Positions 25,901 through 34,279 of a DNA stretch of 54,521 nucleotides are shown here, piece after piece. A program made the position numbers and the translations under genes. Position 1 is the stretch's first letter. Each line of letters begins with the position of its first letter. The notes under the pieces are model-generated. The model saw only the letters and a program-made list of their open reading frames with translations. It was not told the origin of the DNA and did not search any database. Source of the DNA: Desmonostoc muscorum FACHB-395 (GTDB lineage Bacteria; Cyanobacteriota; Cyanobacteriia; Cyanobacteriales; Nostocaceae); the NCBI RefSeq assembly GCF_014698035.1, contig NZ_JACJSF010000056.1, positions 1 to 54,521 on the forward strand, read 5' to 3'.

Positions 25901-27870
25901 TTTGCAACCAACATCAGCGCATCTTCTAAGGTGAATACACCCGCAATACAGGCGGCGACAAATTCGCCAATGCTGTGACCAATCATTGCTTGGGGCTTGA
26001 CTCCCCAACTTTGCCACAGTTGCGCTAAAGCGTATTCAATGACGAATAATGCTGGTTGAGTAAAGCAGGTTTGCTTTAGGGCGATAGCCGCAGTTTCGCG
26101 ATCGCTTGGCGCGGGATATATAATTTTTCGTAAATCACCGCCCAGTAATGGTTTAAGGATTTCTGCACATTCATCTACTACCTCCTGAAACACAGGTTCA
26201 CGGTTGTAGAGATTCAGTCCCATATCCACATATTGCGACCCTTGTCCGGGGAACATGAAAGCAACGCCTGGATTACGGATTTCTGTATGGCGGGTATTTA
26301 CTTGATTGGGATCTAAAGATTGTAACGCTGCGATCGCATCTGTGATGTCGTGACAAACTACACTACGTCGATAATTTAAGGCTTTGCGCCCTCGCTGTAG
26401 GGTATAAGCGACATCAGCTAAGTTAATTTCAGCATTGTACTGGAGATATTGCTGCAAATTTGCTGTTGCAGCTTCTAAGGCTGTGCTAGTTTTTGCCGAG
26501 AGCAACAATAGCTGCTGTGGACGAGAAGATCCAGAATTTTGAATTTGTGGCGCTTCTTCCAGCACAATATGAGCATTAGTCCCGCCGACACCAAAAGAAC
26601 TTACACCGGCTCGTCGCGGAGTTTCACCTTCTGGCCATTCAGCTAGTTTGGTATTTACATAGAAGGGGCTATTGGCAAAGTCAATCTTAGGGTTGGGAGC
26701 CTCAAAATTTAAGCTAGGTGGAATCTTTTTATAATGCAGGGCAAGAACGGTTTTAATTAATCCTGCTACCCCAGCAGCTGCAACTAAATGTCCGACATTG
26801 CTTTTCAGAGAGCCGATCGCACAAAATTGTTTAGCATCTGTATGCACACGAAATGCTTGCGTCAGCGCTTCAATTTCAATGGGGTCGCCTAAAGGTGTAG
26901 CTGTACCGTGAGCTTCAATATAAGAGATGGTTTCTGGGTGGAAGTTGGCATAAGCTTGGGCCATTGCAACGGCTTCTGCTTGTCCGTCTACGCTAGGAGC
27001 CGTAAAGCTTACTTTATCAGCACCATCATTATTAATACCTGAACCACGAATTACGGCATAGATGCGATCGCCTTCATTGAGTGCATCTTCTAAACGCTTG
27101 AGGACAACTATTCCTGCGCCATTGTTGAACATTGTGCCCTGAGCGCTGGCATCAAAGGGACGACAATGACCATCTCCAGAGAGCATACTGCCTTCTTGAG
27201 CCATATAACCGCTATTTTGAGGTGTAGTCATAGATACACCACCAGCTAAAGCCATATCGCACTGATAGCTGCTTAAGGCTTGGCAAGCTTGAATAATTGC
27301 TACTAAAGAAGTAGAGCAAGCTGTATTAACACTGACAGCCGGGCCTTTAAGGTTGAGCTTGTAAGCAGCACGGGTGGTTAAAAAGTCTTTTTCATTTGCT
27401 AACATGGTCTGGAACTCGCCGATGCGATCGACAATTTCCATACGTCCAGAAATATGGTTGGCAAAATAAGTATTTTGACCACAACCAGCGTATAAACCAA
27501 TCAAGCCATCGAAAGATTCTGATTCATAACCAGCATTTTCTAGAGCTTCATAAACCAACTCTAGAAAAACTCTAGCTTGTGGGTCCATAACCACAGCTTC
27601 CAGTGGATTAATGCCAAAGAAGGCTGCATCAAAAGTTTCTCCCCCAGGAATGATTCCTCTAGCTTTTACATAACTGGGATCTTTGCAAAGGTTCGGGTCA
27701 ATGCTGGGATCTAATTCCTCATCTTGAAAAAAAGTCGTTGACTCTAATCCCTCACACAGATTGCGCCAAAACTCATCGACATTGCCAGCGCCAGGAAATC
27801 TTCCTACCATGCCGATAATGGCAACACCATCAATAGGATCTTGATTATCTGAGGTTTGCATATTTACCAT
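22954..27870 (-). CDS. PKS module KS-AT-ACP fused to a PLP aminotransferase
   Basis: 1638 residues. KS (about 14-440): Cys 185 in TACSTSL, His 321 in EAHGTATPLGDP, His 361 in KSNVGHL. AT (about 538-860): GHSIGE with Ser 633, and HAFH at 729-732, the malonyl-CoA signature. ACP: Ser 953 in LDSLS. No KR, DH or ER fits between AT and ACP. After a linker comes a class III aminotransferase (about 1165-1570) with the PLP region FDEIVTGFR and the lysine in YGKIVGGGLPIG, as in MycA and McyE, which replaces a beta-keto group by an amine. The C-terminal tail (LGRDPQGNPAWYIPD...ERPGKYL) is the piece that normally leads into a C domain in McyE-like proteins. It starts 3 nt after the stop of the A-T gene, so translation is probably coupled. 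Confidence 0.94.
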   Translation of the reverse strand: MVNMQTSDNQDPIDGVAIIGMVGRFPGAGNVDEFWRNLCEGLESTTFFQDEELDPSIDPNLCKDPSYVKARGIIPGGETFDAAFFGINPLEAVVMDPQARVFLELVYEALENAGYESESFDGLIGLYAGCGQNTYFANHISGRMEIVDRIGEFQTMLANEKDFLTTRAAYKLNLKGPAVSVNTACSTSLVAIIQACQALSSYQCDMALAGGVSMTTPQNSGYMAQEGSMLSGDGHCRPFDASAQGTMFNNGAGIVVLKRLEDALNEGDRIYAVIRGSGINNDGADKVSFTAPSVDGQAEAVAMAQAYANFHPETISYIEAHGTATPLGDPIEIEALTQAFRVHTDAKQFCAIGSLKSNVGHLVAAAGVAGLIKTVLALHYKKIPPSLNFEAPNPKIDFANSPFYVNTKLAEWPEGETPRRAGVSSFGVGGTNAHIVLEEAPQIQNSGSSRPQQLLLLSAKTSTALEAATANLQQYLQYNAEINLADVAYTLQRGRKALNYRRSVVCHDITDAIAALQSLDPNQVNTRHTEIRNPGVAFMFPGQGSQYVDMGLNLYNREPVFQEVVDECAEILKPLLGGDLRKIIYPAPSDRETAAIALKQTCFTQPALFVIEYALAQLWQSWGVKPQAMIGHSIGEFVAACIAGVFTLEDALMLVANRGRFMWDLPQGAMLSVRLPAKEVEPRLSPELASAAINGPSLCVVSGPTEAIAALQKQLESEEVVCRRLHTSHAFHSPMMDDIIAPFAEVVRKVKLSPPQIPFVSTVTADWITAQQATDPMYWATHLRQTVRFAEGIQTLWQQPERVLLEVGPRITTTTLARQQAKDIKQQIAIASLGDNAENEAEWTALLKAVGQLWLAGVSIDWSNFYQRETRQRISLPTYPFERQRFWIDPLPHPNRAATPKPSNPQLENTQDMTKSPQQKLIPLLKEIIEETSGLEIASVDDSTTFLEMGLDSLSLTQVGLALKKKFQVKVTLRQLLEIYPNLGTLADFINPALSPETLSALGLTETVAEPIPEVPLPAPATTSPTLLVHEVHTNGSAPQISAQPAASSFFENVINQQLQIMSQQLALLGNNSQAVTIPVVPAATPQNNGVKPQNAVSIPATQTSKESPASVDTESNGPKKAFGAAARIEKTQTKTLTTQQRTYLDKIIQRYTQRTKKSKEYTQSHRPYLADPRTVSGFNPTMKEMVYPIVASRSSGSKLWDLDGNEYVDLSNGFGLNLFGWSPPFITEAIEAQLKLGMEIGPQTPLVGEVAKLMCELTNFDRAAFCNTGSEAVLGAMRMARTITGRNLIAIFSGAYHGILDEVIVRGTKKLRSIPAAPGIPPEMVENILVVDYDSPESLEILRSRADELAAVMVESVQSRRPEYQPKEFLQQLRDFTEEAGIALIFDEIVTGFRIHPGGAQAHFGIKADIATYGKIVGGGLPIGVIAGKSQYMDALDGGFWQFGDDSVPEVGVTYFAGTFVRHPLALAAAKAVLQHLKQSGPSLQQNLNARTDKFVAELMGYFQKVQAPYTAYNFGSLFMVKSAPEFPYGDLLFYLLRDKGVHTWDHRPCFLTTAHSEADLAFVMAAFKESIAEMQSAGFLSAPPIEVTNSEVTNNSLRNRPPQPNAKLGRDPQGNPAWYIPDIERPGKYLQVASVS

Positions 27871-27873
27871 TGC

Positions 27874-29904
27874 TTAAACACCTTGTTGATGATTACGGCG
27901 GCGAGCTTGAGCTGCTTGTTGGCGTTGAGCGCGATTTTGCAGCTTGTCATGAGACGGTTGGTTGTTCTGGTTTGAATGCAAATATTTTGCTAAAGAGCCA
28001 ATCGTTGAATACTGAAATAGCTTCACAGCAGGTAGTTCAATACCAAGTTCCTGTTTGACTCGCGCAGCAACTTGCAGAATTGAGATTGAAGTTCCTCCCA
28101 AATCAAAGAAATTATCATCAATCCCAACGCGATCGATTTTGAGCAGTTCAGACAAAATACCTGCAAGCAAACGTTCTAAATCGGTTTGGGGAGCAATGTA
28201 TGCTTGTTCGAGTTGCGGACGTTCTCTACTTGGTGCTGGCAATTTATGTCTATCTACTTTGCCATTTGCGGTTAGAGGCAGTGATTCTAACATCACAAAC
28301 GCTGATGGCACCATGTAATGAGGTAGTTGCTGCTGTAAAAAACTACGTAAATTATTGTGTGTATATTTGCTGTTATAGTGAGGAACAATGTAAGCAGTCA
28401 ACTGCTTTTCACCTGTTTCATCCTGACGAGCTAAAACAACAATTTCCCGAACATCAGGATGTTGTGCAATCTCCCGCTCAATTTCCCCTAGTTCAATTCG
28501 GAAACCGCGAATTTTTACCTGATTGTCAACCCGACCTAAAAACTCGATATTGCCATCTGGAAGATAACGAGCTAAATCTCCAGTTTTGTAAAGGCGAGTT
28601 GCTAAATTGCTATCAAATGAGTGAGAAATAAATTTTTCAGCAGTCAATTCGGGGCGATTCAAATACCCTCTAGCTAATCCATCTCCAGCAATGTACAATT
28701 CGCCAACTTCTCCAATTGCTACTGCTTGGAAGTTATTGTCTAATATATAAACTTGGGTATTAGCAATTGGGCGACCAATAGGAATAGATACACCTGGTTG
28801 CAGTGGCGCTGTTATAAGATGGCAGCAGGTAAAAGTTGTATTCTCAGTTGGCCCATAACCATTAATTAGCCGACACTTCTCTACTATTTGGAGAAACTTC
28901 TGTACATGGGGAACAGATAAGACATCGCCACCCGCTAAAAGTTGACGCAAAGATTTTAAAGCATCAATTTTTTCATCCACTATGAGATGGAATAAGCCGG
29001 CTGTCAGCCAAAGAGTAGTGACTTGATATTGTTGAATAATCTGCCCTAATTCTTCTAATGATGGTGTATGAGGAGGGCAAATTACTAGTTGCCCACCGTT
29101 AAGTAAGCAACCCCAAATTTCAAAAGTTGAAGCGTCGAAGGAAATAGGAGCAAGTTGCAGAATTATTTCTTCAGCCGTGAGGTGAGCATAATTAGTTTCT
29201 TTGACTAGCCGAACTACACCACGATGGATAACGCTAACCCCTTTGGGTGTACCTGTAGAACCTGATGTATACATGACATAAGCCAAGTTTTCAGCAGTGA
29301 CGTTAGTGCTTAGGTTCTCTTTTTTATTTTGGGCGATTGTATGCCAATCTGCATCTAGGCAAATTACAAATGCTGTATGAGTAGGTAATTTAGCAACTAG
29401 GTCTTTTTGAGTTAATAGTATAGATACCTGGGTATCTAATAGCATAAAAGCTAAACGTTCTCGTGGATACCCTGGATCTAGCGGTACATAAGCTCCACCC
29501 GCTTTGAGGATAGCTAAAAGTGCTACAACCATTTCTAGGGAGCGCTCTATGCAGATACCTACAAGAGTTTCTGCTCCTATACCTAGTGTTTGTAGATATT
29601 GTGCCAGTTGATTAGCACGACTATTCAAATCTCTATAGGTGAGATGCTGATTATTAAAGATTAATGCTACAGCATCAGGTGTTTTCTGAACCTGTGCTTC
29701 AAACAACTGATGAATACACGCTTGCTGAGGATAATCCGTTTGAGTCTTATTCCACTCGATCAGTAGGTCTTTTTCGGATTCTTTCAAGATAGGTAATGTT
29801 AAATTATATCGTTCTAAGTTATTATCTGATGATAATGATGTTTGACACTCAGTTACCAGAAATTGATTTTTATTTTTAGCTAATGAATCAGTTATTGCTT
29901 TCAT
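27874..29904 (-). CDS. NRPS starter protein A-T, valine-type specificity code
   Basis: 676 residues. No C domain: after about 45 residues it enters the usual C-A linker (LLIEWNKTQTDYPQQACIHQ). The A domain has YTSGSTGTPKG, FDASTFE, NGYGPTE, YKTGDLARYL and NGKVDR, all intact, and the same pocket code D-A-F-W-L-G-G-T-F-K as the C-A-T protein, so valine is predicted. The carrier is DNFFDLGGTSIS with the phosphopantetheine Ser. As the first gene of the operon without a C domain it would load the starter amino acid for the KS of the next protein. Its A domain is strikingly similar to that of the 18080-21361 gene, indicating duplication. The N-terminus may be a remnant of a lost C domain. Confidence 0.92.
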   Translation of the reverse strand: MKAITDSLAKNKNQFLVTECQTSLSSDNNLERYNLTLPILKESEKDLLIEWNKTQTDYPQQACIHQLFEAQVQKTPDAVALIFNNQHLTYRDLNSRANQLAQYLQTLGIGAETLVGICIERSLEMVVALLAILKAGGAYVPLDPGYPRERLAFMLLDTQVSILLTQKDLVAKLPTHTAFVICLDADWHTIAQNKKENLSTNVTAENLAYVMYTSGSTGTPKGVSVIHRGVVRLVKETNYAHLTAEEIILQLAPISFDASTFEIWGCLLNGGQLVICPPHTPSLEELGQIIQQYQVTTLWLTAGLFHLIVDEKIDALKSLRQLLAGGDVLSVPHVQKFLQIVEKCRLINGYGPTENTTFTCCHLITAPLQPGVSIPIGRPIANTQVYILDNNFQAVAIGEVGELYIAGDGLARGYLNRPELTAEKFISHSFDSNLATRLYKTGDLARYLPDGNIEFLGRVDNQVKIRGFRIELGEIEREIAQHPDVREIVVLARQDETGEKQLTAYIVPHYNSKYTHNNLRSFLQQQLPHYMVPSAFVMLESLPLTANGKVDRHKLPAPSRERPQLEQAYIAPQTDLERLLAGILSELLKIDRVGIDDNFFDLGGTSISILQVAARVKQELGIELPAVKLFQYSTIGSLAKYLHSNQNNQPSHDKLQNRAQRQQAAQARRRNHQQGV

Positions 29905-30224
29905 ATTTTATTTCCGCAAAAAATATATCTTTTTGCAAAACTTGTAGTTTTTAAGTAGTGCTGCATTTTTAACTCAACAAATCTCAAGTTCAACCATGCA
30001 GCTAATGTTACTACTAAACTATACAAAATCAGAATTATTACTGAGTGAAAAATACTAAGGTTTGTTCTAAAATTCATATTGAAAGATACTTTTATATAGA
30101 TATAGATTTTTGGATAAACCACTAAACTATGTAAGTGGAGTAGGATATTGTTTCGAGATAAATAAGTAACGATGAATTATGATGTTTGAAAACTAAATAT
30201 AGCTCCAACACCACGCAAGGTTTG
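29901..30224 (-). pseudogene. Decayed acyltransferase-3 gene, internally deleted
   Basis: The minus strand encodes pieces matching the intact acyltransferase at 21435-22586: LRGVGAIF (compare LRGIAALV) near 30195-30222, then directly NSSLLIYLETISYSTYIV-stop-WFIQ (compare NSRLMLYFGTISYSIYMVHWFVQ), then LNLRFVELKMQHYLKTT.FAK at the end (compare LTYRFVEVPMRNYLKSTILAK). About 280 residues are missing in the middle, the frame changes, and a His codon has become TAG. Like the intact gene it sits directly before an NRPS gene. Confidence 0.75.
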
Positions 30225-30811
30225 TTTAAACACTAGTATTTTTAATTACATTTTTTAGTCATATTTTTAATTTTTAAATTATATTTCAAGACTAATTTCA
30301 CAAGAAATCATGCCGCAATCCTATAATGTTTATATGAAAGGGCACTGACTCTTAGATTTAGTTTTTTTATTTTGACCTATTTCCTCAAAATCTGAGTTAT
30401 TTTCAATACATCTTCATTGAAAATTAAAACTTTAGAGGTGATTTGCAATGAGAGTATTAACTGTATGTTCGCTTATTTGAGAGGATAAGAAGAATCAATG
30501 CCTTGATGGGCAAGCAAGACAGCGATTTTAACAGCTGATAAGCAAGCAATGGAATCCGTTTGGAGGTAGGTTGAACTCCAGGCTATGACCATCAAAATTT
30601 TTTGTGCCCTAATTCTACTTATTAATACTTAATAATTTCAGTATTTTATAGTATAAAACAGTTAGGACTTATACAATTGGCATAAATCTTTGCAACGCAT
30701 CAGTAGGTTGTAGGGGCGTACAGATGTACATCCATGTCTAAGTATTTGTATCAAGTAAGTTGTAAAATATTAAGCTGTTATATATTTAACTTGGATGATT
30801 AGGGCGGGCAT

Positions 30812-30933
30812 CAATACTTTTCGGTTAAGGGGGAAAGGGGAAAGGGAAAGGGTTTGAATTTACTTTTCCCCCAAACCCAGTAACCTTTCCCCAGATCAAA
30901 AGAGAGATTGTTGGGTTTATCCGAAAAGTATTG
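30812..30933. repeat. MITE-like element, copy 1
   Basis: A 122-bp element bounded by inverted ends caatacttttcgg and ccgaaaagtattg. Inside, a G/A-rich half (gggaaaggggaaaggg) faces a C/T-rich half (ttttccccc), so the whole can fold. A second copy with the same ends and interior is at 48824-48939. It has no coding capacity, as expected for a non-autonomous transposon derivative. Confidence 0.8.
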
Positions 30934-31025
30934 GGGGGGCATAACTAGAACAGCTTTAAGAATCACAGGATAAAACAGGATATTAAAGGCGAGGGAGTAT
31001 TACTCCCCCGCAATAGCCAACTTAC

Positions 31026-31055
31026 TACAGCTTAATTGTTGAATTTAAAGCTGTA
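31026..31055 (-). terminator. Hairpin after the first RTX phosphatase gene
   Basis: tacagcttaa and tttaaagctgta form a stem 20 nt after the stop codon of the 31075-33747 gene. The same tacagctt...aagctgta core follows the other two RTX genes (34100-34138, 39488-39525), so it belongs to the duplicated 3' cassette. Confidence 0.6.
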
Positions 31056-31074
31056 ATCGTAATCATCATTTAGG

Positions 31075-33747
31075 TTAAATTACACTAGCTGAGAAAACGA
31101 AGTCATTTGCTGTTAGGCTTGTCAATGTAACTCCAACCAATGAAGCCAACTCTGTATTTCCGGCTTTCACCAGAGTATCGCCACCCTGTTGCAATAGAGT
31201 TAAGGCACTAAATTGAGTAACACCAATACCGCCCAGCCCGATTTTATCAATGCCGATCGCAAAATCAGTCACGATGTTCTTGCTAATTGGCAGACTAGCG
31301 TTAGCAATCCAGAATTGGTCAATACCAGCACCACCACTGAGGCGATTGCCACCTCCTTGACCGGCAAATAGCACATCATCGCCATCACCACCAAACAGCG
31401 AATCATTCACACTGGAGAAGAGTTTGTCATCTCCAGAACCACCATATAGACGGTTATTGCTACCGTTACTCTTGAGGGTATCGTTACCTGAGCCACCGAA
31501 GGACAGTTGACGCGAACCTTCAACTACTGTGAGAGTATCAGCACCTGCGCCTCCAAACAGATTATTACCACCATTGGCTTCAACTACGGTAATATCGTCA
31601 TCACCAGCAGCACCATCAGCACTAGTGTTGTTAGTAGGGCCATTTACACCAATCAAGACTTGATCGTTACCATCTCCTGTGGACACTGAAGAGCCACTGC
31701 CGACTAGTACCGTATCTTCACCGTTACCAGTCACGATTATGTTACCTTTAGTACCTTCTACAAAGTCTGCGCCGTCACCTACAAATAAGGTTTGATTTGG
31801 CTTGAGCGTGACATCATCACTATTAGTAGAAGCAAATTGAAGGTCTAGTGTTGTTAGTCCAACAGTGCGACCATCAAACCCTGCGGCTGTAAAGTACTGA
31901 GTATTGCCTACACTCTGATAATCTAGAGTTGTTGCTTGACCATTAGCAGTTTCTTCCGAAGTCAAGACTTCTTTAGTGGAGAGAACTGTATCCGGGCCTC
32001 CCACCAACGCTTCTGTAATGGCACGACCCTTCAAATCGCCATTACTGGGAATATCTAACCCTAAAATACGAGCAAGTGTAGGCGTTACATCAGCATTACT
32101 AACAGGTGCATAGTCCACATAGCCTTGTTTAAAATCAGGGCCAATAGCCTCCATGTTATTGAAGGTATCACCTCGACCAAAGCTGCCATGCATTCCCTGT
32201 CCTTGCTGCAAAGTTGTATCAGCAATTTCGACCTGAGTTTGAGGGTTGTTTGGGTTGCTTGGGTCAGTGCTAAAGGTTTTGAAGTTGATAACTATAGATG
32301 GAACTGGTGTTTTAGCATCACCTTCTAGCCCGATCGCACTCAGTGGTAAAGCACCTGGGATGTCTCCATAAGCATCGTCTACAAAAATCCCACTGATGTA
32401 GTCTTTTTGCGAAAGCAAATCCACTACCTGTTTGGCTAAGTCAGCATTGCCATTGGGCAGATAAATCAAGTCAGATCCACCATTGGCAGCTACAACTATC
32501 TTTGTACCTGGATCAAGTTGACCATTAATTACCTTACCTGTACCACCAATTACACCATTCCCAGAAATAGGACGTTGACCCTTTGTGGCATCAACAGTTG
32601 CATACTGGATCTGGTTGAGGTCTGGGGGAAGGGTTGTAGGGTTAGGATCGTATAAGGGTAAACCTAGATCGTGAGCCAAATCAATTGCAACAAAACCTGC
32701 TGGTAGAAATCCCGGATTTACACCCTCATAAGTTTGAGTGGCAGCATAACTTGTAGTTTTTGTGCCTTGGCTATCAATAGCTTGTTTGCTGATGGTAGAA
32801 AAACCGTGGTCGGAAGTAATAAAGACATCAGTAGTCTTGTCTAAGCCAGTGCTTTTAAGATAGTCAAGAAGTTGCTTTAAATTATCATCAGCATTTTTGA
32901 CCCCAGCTTTTGAAGTAGGGCCATTAATACCTGGTGTCAAGGTGTTTAAGCTATCACCCTGATTATGTTGAGTACCATCAGGATCTCTTGACCAGTAAAC
33001 CAATGCAAATGGTTTACCATCTTCCTGAAACTTGGGTAAAATTACTTTGGTAGTGGCATCTGCAAAATATTGTTGTTGAGCCACATTGGCATTCAGAGTG
33101 CCAGGAGTTGTATTATTACCAGCTGGCTGGACTCGCGGTGTCGGTTTTATATCCAGACCAGCCGCTTGTAAACGAGCGACAATATCTGGATCGAGTGGAA
33201 CACCAGAAGGTGAACCGGCGGCTGTAGGCGGCGGGGTTGCACCATTTGTAGTGTCATCAATAATAATTGTATCGGGAGTAGGAATAGTACCTGTAGTACC
33301 ACCTTCTCGGTTAACTTGGGTGACATCTTGGATGGCAACTGGGCCTAGTTTACCAACTGCTGCTGTGTTGAAACCCTGCGATCGCGCGTAAGCTAAGAGT
33401 GACTCTTCATCTAAAAAGTTGTTACCGGGAAACTTTTCATCGATATCCCCCAGAACTGCATCATTTTCAATGAATGGTGTGACAGTACCATTAGCATTAG
33501 GACTAGGAAAACCAGTGTAAATAGTGTTGCTAAAGTCACCTGTATCGCCAAGATAATGCCCAGTTGCGATCGCAGAAGCATTCGGGGTGGTAAATGTGGG
33601 AAATAATGAATGGCTATTGGCGAAACTAACTCCCTGCTGACGGACACTATATAAAGTTGGGGTATCAATAGGGTTTACAGAACCGTTACGCAATCCATCC
33701 GCAACAAAAATAATGACATTTCTACCGTTGCCATTTGTATCAGCCAT
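31075..33747 (-). CDS. Secreted RTX phosphodiesterase/pyrophosphatase (alkaline phosphatase superfamily)
   Basis: 890 residues. The N-terminal 620 or so residues belong to the alkaline phosphatase superfamily, type I phosphodiesterase/nucleotide pyrophosphatase branch: metal-binding FVADGLRNG, a Thr nucleophile region FPTFTTPNASAIATGH, then SRDPDGTQHNQGD, TSDHGFST and a late HGSFGRGD. The C-terminal 230 residues contain RTX-like nonapeptides (GGSGNDTL, GGSGDDKL, GGDGDDVL) and a final domain ending NDFVFSASVI. There is no signal peptide; RTX proteins leave by type I secretion using a C-terminal signal and fold on binding external calcium. It probably releases phosphate from phosphodiesters or nucleotides outside the cell. 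A Pho box lies 211-240 bp upstream. Confidence 0.9.
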   Translation of the reverse strand: MADTNGNGRNVIIFVADGLRNGSVNPIDTPTLYSVRQQGVSFANSHSLFPTFTTPNASAIATGHYLGDTGDFSNTIYTGFPSPNANGTVTPFIENDAVLGDIDEKFPGNNFLDEESLLAYARSQGFNTAAVGKLGPVAIQDVTQVNREGGTTGTIPTPDTIIIDDTTNGATPPPTAAGSPSGVPLDPDIVARLQAAGLDIKPTPRVQPAGNNTTPGTLNANVAQQQYFADATTKVILPKFQEDGKPFALVYWSRDPDGTQHNQGDSLNTLTPGINGPTSKAGVKNADDNLKQLLDYLKSTGLDKTTDVFITSDHGFSTISKQAIDSQGTKTTSYAATQTYEGVNPGFLPAGFVAIDLAHDLGLPLYDPNPTTLPPDLNQIQYATVDATKGQRPISGNGVIGGTGKVINGQLDPGTKIVVAANGGSDLIYLPNGNADLAKQVVDLLSQKDYISGIFVDDAYGDIPGALPLSAIGLEGDAKTPVPSIVINFKTFSTDPSNPNNPQTQVEIADTTLQQGQGMHGSFGRGDTFNNMEAIGPDFKQGYVDYAPVSNADVTPTLARILGLDIPSNGDLKGRAITEALVGGPDTVLSTKEVLTSEETANGQATTLDYQSVGNTQYFTAAGFDGRTVGLTTLDLQFASTNSDDVTLKPNQTLFVGDGADFVEGTKGNIIVTGNGEDTVLVGSGSSVSTGDGNDQVLIGVNGPTNNTSADGAAGDDDITVVEANGGNNLFGGAGADTLTVVEGSRQLSFGGSGNDTLKSNGSNNRLYGGSGDDKLFSSVNDSLFGGDGDDVLFAGQGGGNRLSGGAGIDQFWIANASLPISKNIVTDFAIGIDKIGLGGIGVTQFSALTLLQQGGDTLVKAGNTELASLVGVTLTSLTANDFVFSASVI

Positions 33748-33957
33748 GCTTACTATTCCTTAAGTATTGTGAGCTACGATTAATCGCAGCAATTGTGTAT
33801 CTGTATGAGCAATTAATTACGCTCAACCCAAGCAAAAAATTCTTGGCTACAGAAACCTAAATAGTATTTGGCGACAAAATGCTTAGTGTCCACACAAAAT
33901 GGTGCAGACAATTAAATGAACTTAACTTTGGTTACTGTCTCAAAAGATAGTTGTTCA

Positions 33958-33987
33958 ATGTTTAAGGAAAGTTATAAACAAGTTAAG
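33958..33987 (-). promoter_or_regulatory. Pho box upstream of the first RTX phosphatase gene
   Basis: On the minus strand CTTAACTT, TATAACTT and TTAAACAT occupy 33980-33987, 33969-33976 and 33958-33965: three 8-bp elements at exactly 11-bp period. The cyanobacterial Pho box is repeats of PyTTAAPyPy(T/A) with 3-bp spacers; the first fits perfectly, the second has one mismatch, the third two. PhoB/SphR-type activation under phosphate limitation is inferred. Confidence 0.7.
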
Positions 33988-33996
33988 ATTTTGGAC

Positions 33997-34030
33997 AAAA
34001 AAATCCCCAACTCTTCAAGAAGTCGGGGAT
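33997..34030 (-). terminator. Rho-independent terminator for the second RTX gene
   Basis: Read on the minus strand, atcccc...ggggat closes a hairpin (with an inner gactt / aagagt pairing) followed by seven T. It lies about 250 nt after the stop of the 34280 gene and directly before the Pho box of the next gene, so it separates the two transcription units. Confidence 0.75.
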
Positions 34031-34099
34031 CTAATCCTTTAGATAGAGAGCAAATCAAAATATGATTGCAATATCACTCTTTAGAGTTAGCAAAAGCGC

Positions 34100-34138
34100 T
34101 ACAGCTTAATTCATTTTGAACATTGAACCTAAGCTGTA
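34100..34138 (-). repeat. Shared 3' hairpin after the second RTX gene
   Basis: tacagctta and taagctgta form a 9-bp stem downstream of the stop. It matches the hairpins at 31026-31055 and 39488-39525. Confidence 0.6.
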
Positions 34139-34279
34139 AGTAAATCGGCGAAATTAAAGCTAACTGGCTAAGGCTGTCATTTGTCCTTTGTCATTGGTCA
34201 TAAGTAAGGGTTTTAAAGCAGTTTGCGTTTCGTAACATACTTAGTTTTTTTCACCTCAACTTACTTAATCATTTTTGAG

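Larger units (their letters stand above)
30225..31074. other. Upstream region of the NRPS/PKS operon and downstream region of the first RTX gene
   Basis: No gene is seen. It holds a MITE-like element (30812-30933), a hairpin after the RTX gene (31026-31055) and otherwise AT-rich sequence. The promoter of the NRPS/PKS operon should lie here, but I cannot place it with confidence. Confidence 0.55.
33748..34279. other. Gap between the first and second RTX genes
   Basis: No gene. It holds the Pho box, terminator and shared hairpin listed separately; the sequence 33748-33957 is the probable promoter and long leader of the 31075-33747 gene. Confidence 0.6.

Noticed and set aside
23021..28631. Several plus-strand open frames opposite the PKS and NRPS genes (e.g. 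23996-24310, 25652-25978, 28200-28631)
   Set aside because: They are shadows of strongly supported minus-strand coding regions and show no recognisable domain.
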